Assembly (NCBI RefSeq): GCF_030867145.1
Contig: NC_134440.1
Location: 4,278,001-4,342,000, forward strand
Source of the DNA: Opisthocomus hoazin
Lineage: Eukaryota > Chordata > Aves > Opisthocomiformes > Opisthocomidae
Length of the DNA: 64,000 nt
Direction of reading: 5' to 3'
Shown: one piece after another, positions 1 through 9,884 of the stretch
Layout: each line of letters starts with the position of its first letter
Numbering within the stretch: position 1 is the stretch's first letter
Notes under the pieces: model-generated
Seen by the model: the letters and a program-made list of their open reading frames with translations, nothing else
Databases searched by the model: none
What the model was told of the DNA's origin: nothing
Made by a program: the position numbers and the translations under genes

Positions 1-880
1 TCCTTGAAATTTCGCTCACTAAATACCCAGGGAACTGAACAATACACCTGAAGCTGCAGTCTGACGAGCACTGTAAATTATTTCTTCTGCTGTATGAAGC
101 AGTTACCTTCTCTCTGTAGGGCAAGGCAAGAGGAGGCTCTGGGAAGAACATCAGGAGCAGCTCCACTGAGGACACCAACAAGAGCATCCAACGGCCCCAG
201 GATGAGCCCTGTTTCCTTTCCCAGCCCTATTAAACACATTCCCAAGCCCCAGCTGCCCCCTCCCATCCCTTCCCATGCTCTTGCTTAGCTTAGCCCCTGA
301 CGCCTGCTTTGCCCTGACTGCAGCCAGGCCTTGCTTACTCCACCTCCCAGAGCAGACTGCAAACACTTACTGACTTTGCTACACAGGGGGACCTGCATGC
401 TCTCATATTCCACCATTTCTTTCCCAAATTCAGGTCCCATTAATCACCCCATGATGATTTCCCCCCCAGTTCTACCCCTGCTCCGCTCTCCACAGCCCCG
501 TGCTCCCTCCCAGGCCACACATAGCCCAAACTCTCTGCACACCCTCACAAACCCCGGCGGGCCTTCCCTCAGCAGCACTCGCAGCATCCCCAGCCACGAG
601 GGGACTAACACAAGGCCCAGGATCTCTGGAGTATCCTCTGGAGTGAGGTGACACGGCACAGAAAGACCTTCAGGAGAGACTTCTGAGGAAAAGTTGCCCC
701 TTATTTATCAAGCTCAACGACAGAACTGACGCAAAGCCAATACCAGCGCAATGCCCATGAGGGGGGCCAGAGCCCCCCAAACCATCCTCAAAGTACCACC
801 AGGCCCGTCAGAGCACTCACTGGGCTCCTCAGGCTGCCTTTTGTCAGAGATTTACTGCTGTTTCGATTAAAAATAGAAAC
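1..880. other. Left flank, no gene recognised
   Basis: C-rich unique-looking sequence. Short frames are open on both strands between about 80 and 660, but none shows a domain, a biased composition typical of coding exons, or a plausible exon pair of splice sites. On the minus strand a fair splice-donor match (CCCA|GTGAGTGC, cut after 821) lies just left of the CpG island, so a leftward non-coding first exon ending there is possible. I looked for SAFB/SAFB2-like coding sequence, expected on this side from human gene order, and did not find it. Confidence 0.4.
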
Positions 881-956
881 AATGCTCACACTGCTACTAA
901 ACCCAGGCCCGCGACCCCTGCCGCTACCAGATAACGAGGGCTCCGTCCCCCTCTTT

Positions 957-971
957 CCCCCCCCCCCCCCC
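957..971. repeat. Poly-C tract, 15 bp
   Basis: An uninterrupted run of 15 C lies immediately 5' of the first YY1 motif in the CpG island. On the minus strand it is G15, able to form a G-quadruplex and prone to length variation and sequencing error. Confidence 0.9.
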
Positions 972-983
972 AAGATGGCTGCC
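972..983 (+). promoter_or_regulatory. YY1-type motif
   Basis: AAGATGGCTGCC matches the YY1 core (AANATGGC). It lies directly after the C15 tract and 48 bp before a second copy in the same orientation. The match is seen in sequence; binding is inferred. Confidence 0.5.
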
Positions 984-1019
984 AGGAACCGCCCCGGGGG
1001 GCCGGGGTCTCGCGGCGCC

Positions 1020-1030
1020 AAGATGGCGGC
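1020..1030 (+). promoter_or_regulatory. YY1-type motif (perfect AAGATGGCGGC)
   Basis: A full match to the extended YY1 promoter motif, in the same orientation as the copy at 972. It is followed 10 bp later by the ZNF143-like site, a common arrangement in CpG-island promoters. Confidence 0.6.
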
Positions 1031-1037
1031 GCGCCCC

Positions 1038-1057
1038 GGGACTACACCTCCCACAGG
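1038..1057 (+). promoter_or_regulatory. ZNF143/THAP11-like site
   Basis: GGGACTACACCTCCCACAGG resembles the ACTACAATTCCCA-type element found near many vertebrate CpG-island start sites. The central AAT is CAC here, so the match is good but not perfect. Confidence 0.4.
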
Positions 1058-1110
1058 GCTGTGCGGCACCGTCCCGCCGGCCTCCTGAGCCCCGGGCCGC
1101 GCACGCCCAG

Positions 1111-4100
1111 CACCTCCATCCTTCATTAGCGGCAATTAAATAACCCCAGGTTCAGCTGCTTGCGTTTTTCTTATTGCCTTGTATATAAAGCAACGCTCGG
1201 AATTTTTAACAAGCTGTAAGTTGAGTGTTCGCTGGGAAACCGGTGCTGGCTCTTCCCGCCGCGGAGTGCGCCCATAGTCCTCAGCACGCCTCACGGAATT
1301 AAATGTGCTTTTCTCCCCAGAAATCAGAATATTTGCCTCCTCTCCTCTGGACCCCGGGTACTGCTGCAATAAGGTGGCCTCACAGGCATTTTTTTGTCCA
1401 GTTACAATGGTTGAATTTATAAAGATAAAACCACCCAGGTTAGGAGCCTGAGAACCGGTTTAAAGAGTTGAGGTGAGGCACTAAACCAACAGCGCTGCTG
1501 AACCTGCAGAAATGGCGTTAATAACTAATAAACCATATTGATTACCATCACAGCTTGCGTTTCCCCGTGCCCTCCTTGAGGCGGGTTTGCTGGCGCAGCC
1601 CCGGCCGAGGGCAGCGGGTTGCTGCCGGGACCCCGGGGATTTGGGCTGATGGTGGAAGCCCAGCTCTTGGTTCCGGGTCCATGCTGGTGGCCACAGGTCG
1701 GCAGTGAAATGCCCGAGGAGACACACGGAATCCTGCCAGGCACCATCGTGCGCCAGCCAGGATGATCTCCAGCAGCTTCTCTCGGAGTGATGTACACCTT
1801 TCACAACTTTCTTCTGCTGGCTGCGAGCTGGCGGTCCAGCTCACATGCTTCGTTCCAACCAGCTGGCCATGTCTTATGGCTCCTTTGGGGCTTCCCTCCC
1901 TCAATCACGCCATTGCTGGCATCCTGCCTCCAGACCAGACCCCTCATGGGCATCCCTGTTTTATCCTACCATGAAGGGTGGATGTGCCACAGGCCCTGTT
2001 TTTAGCTTTTTTTCAGAAGGAGCAGGTTTTGGGGTGCAGCTTTGGAGATGCCTCAAGTGGGGGAAGGACTGCATTAGCCCCGTCTGACATGGCACATGGG
2101 AACTTGTGCGATGGAGGCAGATGCAAGACCGTGCACGCCTCTCCCCAGGACTACAGCTGCCTGTAGCCTTAGGTGCGTGTTTTGAGCTGTTTCTATGGCT
2201 GCTCTCGCAACCTCTTAATAATTTCTGATTATTGAGAAGAGCAGAGGTGGCTTTCCAGCCAGCTCACCGGCCCCTCTCCTGCTGCAGGCTTGGGCAGGCT
2301 CAGAATCGGGGCTGGGGAAGTAAACACTGAACAAGACTCTTTTGCCTTTGTAGACAATTTTTCTAATCAACTCCATAGCATGACTCAGAGCCACATTTAG
2401 AAAGGAACATCAAGGGACATGTCACCCTGTGTAGCCCTTCAACCAGGTACATTCCCTTCTTCCCCTCCCTGCTTCATGAACTGGACAGAAGGACCCAAAA
2501 AATTCACTCTGATCTCTCAGTAACGATCATCCTGTCACTTCCACAGCCTCTGGCTTTCATTAGCTTGGGAAACAGCGAGCAACCGAGAGAGAAAGCGGAG
2601 CCCTCCAAGCGATTCCTCTTTTTCTGGCAGGCGGGAGGTGCTATAAGGAGTTCCTTTGTTTTTCCTTTTCTTTCAGAGGGATTGTTTTGGCTTAGCAAGG
2701 CTTGGCAAGGTTGGGTGCGTAAATATGAGAAGATACCAGAAGGAAATGAAGTTGGATTGTTTGAGAGTGTGCTCATTTCTTTGGCAGCACGCTGTATGAG
2801 AAGCGTGTCTCAGCAGGCATTTTAACAGACTGGGGGGGTGTGTCGGACCCATGGCCTGAAGTCTGGCAGGTCTCAAAAGTTTCTGTGCTCTCAATCCCTA
2901 CTCCTTTTTATTGCCCAGAAGTTAGCTGGAACTCACACTACGGCCAATTTCACTATCTGGGAAAAGCAGACACTTTATATCCTTGTTTTCTCCCCTGCTC
3001 TCACACCATTCTAAACTCCTGGTCATAAAAGATCACCTTCCTCTCTTTCACATTGACTGAGCTCCAACTCCTCCTCGTATGCAAAGCTGCGTGTGCCAAG
3101 GCTAGAAATGTTTCAAAGCAGAAGAAAGAAGCTGTTGACAATTCTTTACCAAATTTCCTTTGGTTTCTTAATATATCTCCTAATAGTCCACTCTCTCTCT
3201 TGTAAAGTTTCTGTTCTAGAAACTATCTAATACGGTGTATCGTTAGCAGCACACTGTAGCAAAGGTGGTACTAGAATGAACATCAAGCTTGTCTCTTCCC
3301 GGAGTTTCCTTTTAAATGACAAAATCTGTAAACCCTCACATCTGACCGGATTTCTTTTCTTCGTGGGTTCTCCCTTCAGGGCTGTCTCCCAGCGTGAAGG
3401 GAATGGCAGGGCAGTAACAATCTGTAGTATCCTCTTTCTGATGCTTTCTCATGAAGTATCCATTACTCGCTAGGAATGTGGACAAGGTACTGGGCTAGGT
3501 GTGACCAAAATGGTAGATCTGCTATTCCTGTGCCTAGATCCAAAGGGCATTTACCTCTTTTCTTAAATAATCCTGTTTATCTGTGTTTCTCAGCAGGGTC
3601 CTGAACACCTGAGATGCTGAGTTTGACATTGTTTTGAATAGGACAGCAGAAATCACTCAGCACCTGCAACATGCACATGCTTGGAAAGCCTGTCTCACTG
3701 CCAATATCCGATACACCAGAAAGCAAATCCCATCCTATATGCATGTTAACATTCCTGGCTAATACAGAATGGAGTGGAGAGGATGCCAGAAGAGGAAGAA
3801 TCAGCAGCTTCTACCCCAAAGCTTTGGCTGCCCTTCCTTTCTCTGGGCTGGCTGTATTGCCTTCACCGGTGAGACTCATTCTGTCACAGAGAGGGGTTTG
3901 CCTTTAGACCAAAGGACAACCATCCGTAGGGACCATCCCCTCCGGTTACTTTGCTGTTACAGCCCGTTTCAGGGCCAGGTGAAAGCTTTAAGCTCTTCCT
4001 TGCCATTAGATGGCAATGTAGATCCACAAATCCTCTTTCCTCCTTGAGCCCCTGGAAAACCATCTTGCTGCTGGTGGAATGGCTGGTAGAGCCTCAAATC

Positions 4101-5600
4101 TCTTCTGCCTACCTCACCTTTTCAGCGTGAGGCATCCTGAATCTGTCTCGCCTGCAAATGAATGGAGCTGGCTGCCTGGGATGCCAGCTCCTCTGCAGTC
4201 CTCAGAGGCACAAACGTGCTCACTCTCTCCGCCTAGGGCCCTCCTTTGTGCAGAGGTTTATTTTTTTCACCCTACCAGCAATTAATTCATTTGTCTCTTG
4301 TTTTGCTGTTTCCACAAGACATTTTGCTGTCTTGCTTGTTTCTCAGCTTACTGCCAAACTTGGTAGGCGAGTGAGTCATGGGCTGCCGCAGGCCAAACCC
4401 TGGAGGATGCAGACTTCTTCCGAGGGTCATGAATCTCCCATCTGGGAAGTTATAAAGAACTGCAGTGAGAAATAGCTACCACCGCAAAATGCTTTCCCCC
4501 ATATCCGTTTTTCAGCTTTTCCATTGTCTGCACTTGACTGGTTCATTTAACATGTGTGTTACTGGGTTTTCTTCTTCACATTTCCCTTTCCACCACAAAA
4601 CGTCACCAACTCACATCCAACTTTTGCTCAGAAAACTTGTAGGTTCGTTTGTGTTCCAAAACCAGGCAAGTTTGCTCCTTCGAAGCTGAATATACATAGC
4701 TTTTTTCTGGAGCCTGTTTTGGGTTCAATCCCATGCCAAGCAGAGGCCACCAGCTCCCAGGAAGGCAATATTGATGCCAGGCAGCTAGCCAGAGAAGCTG
4801 TGGGGCCTTTTGGAGCCCAATTTGGACACTGCAGCTGGGTCTGTCTGGCTTGGTAACTTCAGTGGCGTTAGTGGCAGAAATCCTCATTTGTACCAAAAAG
4901 AACAAAACTAGGATCAACTCCCCTTTTCATGACTTTAAAGAAAAAATATCTGCTACACTGCCAGAGCAGATAGAGAGCTCCTGACTGTTGTCTGGAACAG
5001 GGCACAGTGACAGGGACATTTTCCCCTGTGCCAGGCAAGAATGGTAGACTGTGACTGGGAATTTGGTGGAACAGAGAGGCCATCTAGCCTGGGACCCTAT
5101 AGCTTGACTGGCAGATGACAGGACAGGGTCAGTGCAGAGACTACCACTTTCCCTCATCACTCACACCTCCTGTGTATGTTAACATAAGCACCTTCCAGCT
5201 TTTCTGGATTTTAAATGGTATAAACAATGAGGATTTTGCCCTAATCCCCACGAGAAGTGCTCCTCTGCCAGAGAAAGGCTCTCTTTATTCCTGGTGCATG
5301 AGAAGTTAATAGTATTCCTAAGCACTCTTGCAGATGTGAGCAGTATGCTGTAGATAAGTTATATCAGCAGAAAGCGTTATCGCTTGGGCTTACATATTTT
5401 GTGCCTATCCACTGGACTCTGAAAAGCTGTTGCATTTAATTATCCATTTTTCAAAGCATTTATTAATCATTTATTAGCTTTTTGTTTGTTTGCTGTAGAT
5501 GTAACTTGACATATAAAGTGAGCCCAGTCATTTTATAACCAAGCACATCTCAGGAGGAGGAAAGCACTGGGTGATAGAAGAGACCTTACTTCTCTTACTT
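1111..5600. other. Non-coding stretch between CpG promoter and repeat belt
   Basis: No exon is recognised. A TATA-like string (TATATAAAG, 1182-1190) and a fair donor (GTAAGT, 1216-1221) follow the CpG island, but they are too close together to belong to one first exon. A GC-richer block at 1560-1780 is open in three minus-strand frames at once, which reflects composition rather than coding. The remainder is unique-looking AT-rich and GC-balanced sequence. Confidence 0.4.
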
Positions 5601-5604
5601 ATCT

Positions 5605-5672
5605 GTAAAGCACTTGGCACATGGTGGTACAGCTCTAGCTGGGGCCTCTGGGTACTTCAGGAATATAAATAC
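5605..5672 (+). repeat. Old MIR-type SINE tail fragment
   Basis: The string GTAAAGCACTTGGCAC, then GCTGGGGCCTCTGGGTAC and an AATATAAAT end, matches the 3' portion of the old amniote MIR-like SINE family as I recall it (core-SINE with a LINE-derived tail and A/T-rich end). It is diverged, with no target duplication visible. Family assignment is from memory; a RepeatMasker run with an avian/amniote library would settle it. Confidence 0.5.
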
Positions 5673-7603
5673 CAGTGCCTCAAGCTACCCCAACACCCGA
5701 GATATCTGGGGCACTGAATTAATTAAGTGGCAGGCTGCATACTGGACTAGAGATTCCTAACCTTAAGTTATCACTGTCGCCTCGTGATTCGTCCTGCATG
5801 GCCATTCACTCCCTGCAAGTGAACCTTTCCGAGCCCTGTGCGCCCCAGCACCCGGTGTGGGTCTCGGAGCTCACTACAGTGCAGCCTTCCCTCTGCACTG
5901 TCAGGTAACGGAGCAGGAGGACAACCACAGGGTAGAGAATGTGCCCGCCCGCAGAATTGCATACTTCAGGGAGTCCTAAGCCCCTCTTTGGTACCCAGTA
6001 CTGTAGAGTTCCAGGTATAGCACAGTCAAACTGACAAGAACAGTCATCTCTCATGCCTCATCCCTTGCTGTCTATCCGCTCCCAAACACAAACTCACCCC
6101 AAGCAAACAATCAGAGCAAAATCCTTAGTGTTCAGCATTACTGACCACAAGTCCCGGGATTAAGGATCTTCAGAAAACAGCAAAGTATCTTCCTTGCCTG
6201 AAAGACCAGCACTGTCAGAGTGGTTTCCTCAAAGACTTATAGGCTCTGCCAGGGGAATCAGGGTCAAATTTTCCCCAGATGTTGCCATTTCCCTATGATT
6301 GCTACCAGGAAATAAAGAAGCCTTTATTTCCATTAAAAGCAACATCCCACTTCTCCTTTCTTGTCCTCTGCAAGGAGAGCAGCACAGCAAGCAGCAAAAC
6401 ACAGCCGTTGCCAAACAAGCAAACAAAAAACTTGCCTAAGCAATGAATGTCTCTATTCTGGCATTATAAGAAGAGATTAGAAGGCCCAGAATCATCTCAA
6501 CCAGCTTGAGACATCTTAATGGAGCACCTAAATTAGGCAGGTGTTTCTCTTTTGCTCTAGTCAATGGACTAAGGGAGCTTTGAGAACAGGAGACAACATT
6601 TTATAAATGCTGTTGCTTTATGTCTTCCCCCACTAAAAAAATCATAGCTCACCTGGGTTTTAAATTGCTTTTCAGTCTTTCCTAATGAATGTTTCTCTGA
6701 ATGTTTGCATGTCTTCTGTTTGCCCTCAATATGGGGAGAAGCTTAAGTCAACAAGTTTTTATTTGATTTGTAAATAGTGCTGGAGTGACACGTTATCACA
6801 GATTCTCAGAACTCTGACTCCACGTCTTGTCCTCCAGATATGACATGCCAGAGACATCACCCAAGTAGGCTGCAAGGTGCAGGGTAGAGGATGGAGATTA
6901 AAATAACTTTGAGGAAAAACCATCTAGAACTTTATCCTGTACCTCTGTTTAGCCCACAAACCATCAGAGGCTGGTGAAATAATTGCTTTGGACAGATAAT
7001 AAAACATCCTCCAGCAAAACTAAGGTACTTAATATACTGCCCCAGTCAATTTCCCTTATTTCTGCTGTCCTCTTGCTTTTAATAATGGTTTAATGAAAAA
7101 TTCAAAATTAATTGGAACTGGCATTAGACATCCACGTGTTCCAATGAGGGTTTCACTACTTCAATATTTCATAAGCTGACTTCATGACTATGCTTCTCCT
7201 TATCTGGACTTCCATAGGCTAGAATATTGCCTCTTTTCATAAAATGAAAGGTCCCAGTATGGGCAGATGGGGGTACATGAAAAAAGTTTGCAACCACATC
7301 ATATGCAAAGGAATAAAAATAATAGCTGTGTGTTTTCTTTCTGCCACAATCCCCCCTTTCTATGTAATGATATGCATCTGAGACTCGACTGGAAAGAGCT
7401 GTCCTAAAAATAAACAGGAGCCGTCTGAAAGGTGTCTGAGGGAGGTATTTGGCAGCTGTCAGGCTGTCACGTACGCTAGAAGGATGGAGCTGATGGACTC
7501 GCTGACACCAGACAGGCTCTGCTGAAATGAGAATGCCTTATGCTTCCCTTGGCACTCACTGGGAAAATTCTGTTGGCCAGAGCCATCAGACCTCAGTGTG
7601 TTT

Positions 7604-7672
7604 GGGGCCTGATCCAGTTCTGGCTGCCGTCAATGAGAGTCTGCCCTTGGATGGCAGTGGGAATTGGATGAG
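7604..7672. repeat. Old palindromic MITE-like repeat
   Basis: It begins GGGGCCTGATCCAGTTC and ends TGGGAATTGGATGAG, with TCAATGAGAGTCTGCC in the centre. This resembles an abundant bird/crocodile/turtle palindromic element with GGCCTGATCCA ends and a TCAATGGGAGT-like centre. Both arms are diverged. It starts a cluster of four old repeats reaching 8150. Confidence 0.45.
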
Positions 7673-7684
7673 ACCCTTGCTTTA

Positions 7685-7722
7685 CCCCTGAGACTCTGGC
7701 TTTACACCAGGGATGAAATTTG
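7685..7722. repeat. Fragment of TTTACACCAG-type palindromic repeat
   Basis: GGCTTTACACCAGGGATGAA followed by ATTTGGCTCCC matches one arm of a second old palindromic family whose arms carry TTTACACCAG and end in a CTGGCCC-like terminus. Other members lie at 22951-23215, 41888-41966 and 51236-51285. Confidence 0.4.
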
Positions 7723-7861
7723 GCTCCCCAAGTGAATGTCACCCTAATGGAGAGAGATACACCAGGCTTGTAAGCTTCTGTAGCTCTCTGAAAACGAGAC
7801 CTCTTGCTGAGATGCCTAGATGTGGGGACCAGAGCCTAACCTTTCACATTTTTTCTTCTAT

Positions 7862-8000
7862 CAGCTTTGCACCACTCCGTGCCTCGGTTTCTCCTTCTCT
7901 AACAGAGGTGATGTTGTCCTGTCTTCAAGAAGATTATCAACATACCTGTAGATCCAGACATTTTAAAATGCTTCCAGACCATGACTGTGCTATAAGCTGT
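7862..8000 (+). repeat. Old MIR-type SINE
   Basis: It carries the core CCGTGCCTCGGTTTCTCC (cf. the MIR signature CTGTGCCTCAGTTTCCCC), then a tail with TTTTAAAATGCTTCCAGACC and TGTGCTATAAG. The order and spacing fit the amniote MIR-like SINE read on the + strand. It is diverged and without a clear 5' tRNA-like head. Confidence 0.5.
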
Positions 8001-8056
8001 TCCTATTTCCCACAAGGTGCTTAATGGACATGTGTTACACCATGCAGCAGTCGCGA

Positions 8057-8150
8057 GATGAGCAAACAGAAACACGGAGGCATGACATGACTCATCTCAA
8101 GCCTTTGCAGCAGCTCAGTGGCAGAGTGAGGACCCAAGAATCGCAGTCTT
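8057..8150 (-). repeat. Old MIR-type SINE core, reverse orientation
   Basis: GATGAGCAAACAGAAACACGG and then CAGCTCAGTGGCAGAGTGAG, GACCCAAGAATC match the complement of the MIR core (gatgagaaactgaggca ... cagtggcagagc ... gaaccca). It lies head-to-head with the + strand copy ending near 8000, so the two are separate insertions. Confidence 0.5.
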
Positions 8151-9455
8151 CACCAAAACAATCATACCTGTAGAGTGACCAAATCTTGCTAGCAGAAGCT
8201 TCAGTTCTTCTCAAGCGCCCAGGGAAATCTCCATTGCCTGTAGTGTAACTGAAGATGTTTGTCGCTGTTCTTGGCAGAGACATAATGTCCTGGGGAGGGA
8301 AAATGAAGAAGTGTGAAGACAAGGTGGAAACCTCCTTGTTTCTCAATGGGAGGGGGGACACCTCTCTTATTCTCAATGGGACCTGACTGCTGCCATATCT
8401 GAAAATCTGTCAGTTTGTTTTGTTATCTAATGGGCAAAAGCAGCCCCTTTTTAGTGAAGAGCAGACTCTGACATCAACTATTTTGCAGTACTTTGATCTG
8501 AAAATACTCATCTGTGTTGAGAAGAATGGACAAGGGAATTCATTCCTTTAATATGGACGAAACAAAATTACCTACAAGATAAGAAGATGGCTTGATCTTT
8601 TTGAGAAAAAAAAAATTACTTCCTTATTTTGATGATGTTTGCTCTGAAGTATCATCTTGTGACTGCCAGAGTCTGCCTTGCAGGATCATTCTATTACAGC
8701 CAGCTCCCATGGCTGGCATTGCTTCCTTCCTTTTGGAGGTATCCTTGTATTTACCAAAGTATTGCTTGTTCCTCTTGGTATTCTGAGGCCTCTGTTGTCG
8801 CCTGTTTGTGTGGTGTGCCTGCAGCCCCATGATGCTGACTCTGCTCACGTGCTACAGCAGGATATGAGCAGCCCTTCAATTAGGCAGGGATCTGAAAGGA
8901 AGAGGAAATCAAGGTGATGAACCAGTGAGGAGCACGTCTGAGTCGATATTAGATATCTGATGGTGTGACGAGCAATGAATGAATCCTACCCCTTTCGGAG
9001 GGTCCCAGCCTGTTTGCCTACACTGACCAGACAGATCTCCTATGGGGAAACTGCACTGCATGAATGAGGGGTGTTCACACCAGCCAGGCTCTGTGCCTCC
9101 TTCAGGGTGCTCTGGTTCTCCCCCGTGAGGTATTTTTCACTATGCAGAGTACTTTTCTCTTCTTCATTAAAATGGCCACATTAAATAGCTGTGAGTTTCC
9201 TCAACGCCTACTTTGTTGCACTAATCTACCCCACAGCTGGCAGCTTTTTAGAGCAGGAGACGTGGGGTTGCTAAATCCATTCATTTCTCACATGCACCCA
9301 CGTTTCTAATGGCTATGGAGACCCAGCTTTAAAGTCCTCTGAGAATCATTGGAATGAAGAACACTTTGTGAATATGTTATAATTATTATGGGATTTAGGG
9401 GTGTGTGGAAATGATTCACGGAGACATTTCCCAGCCAGCAGGCTGTTGGAGCCAG

Positions 9456-9580
9456 GTGAGCTCTTCCCCGGAATGTCAAGCATGCAGCGCGGCAACTAGG
9501 AGGAACAGGTTTGGCAGGACATTTTAAGTTCACGGCAGACAGCCTCTTCAGAGCCACATCCCTGCTTTACCGACCTCCCA
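9456..9580 (+). other. Possible small intron in the TINCR 5' leader
   Basis: CCAG|GTGAGC at 9456 is a strong donor match. A pyrimidine-rich stretch ending CCTCCCAG at 9580 is a plausible acceptor. Together they would remove 125 bp just upstream of the start codon at 9621. This rests on splice consensus only. The leader may equally be unspliced. Confidence 0.2.
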
Positions 9581-9620
9581 GCTGGATGTTCCTCTCTGCC
9601 ACACTGGTGAGCTGGAGAGG

Positions 9621-9884
9621 ATGGACACACTGCGAAGGAGCCTTTCTCGCTGGAAGAGGTACCACATTAAGGTGCACCTGGCTGATGAGGACCTGATGAT
9701 GCCCCTGACGGTCAAGCCCAGAGACACAGTGATGGACCTACGGGCTCACTTAGTACGGGAGGGCGTCACTTCCTGGAAGAAGACATTTTATTACAACTCC
9801 AGGCAGCTTGAGGAGCATGAGACTCTCAAAGAAGCCAATATCCAGAATGGCTCTGTCCTGCTTCTTGTCAGCAATAAGAGGTAG
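9621..9884 (+). CDS. TINCR: Ubiquitin-like domain protein TINCR (TUBL)
   Basis: An intact 87-codon ORF. The product aligns without gaps over its whole length to the human TINCR-encoded protein as I recall it, with about two thirds of residues identical. The strongest blocks are LSRWKRYHIKVHLAD (residues 8-22), PRDT (33-36), SWK-x-x-FYYN (51-59) and NGSVLLLVS (76-84). The whole chain is one ubiquitin-like beta-grasp domain with no signal peptide or membrane segment. There is no C-terminal Gly-Gly, so it should not be conjugated like ubiquitin. In mammals the locus, first called a lncRNA, makes a small protein in differentiating epidermal keratinocytes. The start is supported by an in-frame TAA at 9525, no other in-frame ATG in between, and a strong Kozak context (A at -3, G at +4). 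The TAG stop (9882-9884) overlaps a splice-donor-like AG|GTAGGC. An out-of-frame upstream ATG (9586) in poor context overlaps the start. Exons further downstream were not identified. Confidence 0.93.
   Translation: MDTLRRSLSRWKRYHIKVHLADEDLMMPLTVKPRDTVMDLRAHLVREGVTSWKKTFYYNSRQLEEHETLKEANIQNGSVLLLVSNKR

Larger units (their letters stand above)
890..1110. promoter_or_regulatory. CpG-island promoter with YY1 and ZNF143-type motifs
   Basis: This is the only dense CpG cluster in the window, with roughly 22 CpG in about 210 bp by hand count. It contains two copies of the YY1 core on the + strand (AAGATGGCTGCC at 972-983 and AAGATGGCGGC at 1020-1030) and a ZNF143/THAP11-like site (ACTACACCTCCCA, 1041-1053). 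In vertebrate housekeeping promoters this YY1 motif usually lies at or just after the start site in the sense direction, which would favour rightward transcription from about 950-1020. A fair + strand donor follows (GCT|GTAAGT at 1216). A leftward first exon with a minus-strand donor at 819-820 is an alternative, so direction is unresolved. The ATGs inside the YY1 motifs open a 37-codon frame (973-1088) that I do not regard as a real product. The promoter could serve an unseen neighbour or an upstream exon of TINCR. Confidence 0.65.

Noticed and set aside
973..1088. Short + frame beginning at the ATG inside the first YY1 motif
   Set aside because: The ATGs are part of the regulatory motif. 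The peptide is Pro/Gly/Arg-rich CpG-island composition and matches nothing.
1481..1904. Three overlapping minus-strand frames of 90-118 codons
   Set aside because: Simultaneous openness in all three frames indicates composition, not coding.
2769..2790. GTGCTCATTTCTTTGGCAGC, similar to the 5' end of U6 snRNA
   Set aside because: Similarity stops after about 22 bp, the rest of U6 is absent, and no terminator T-run follows.
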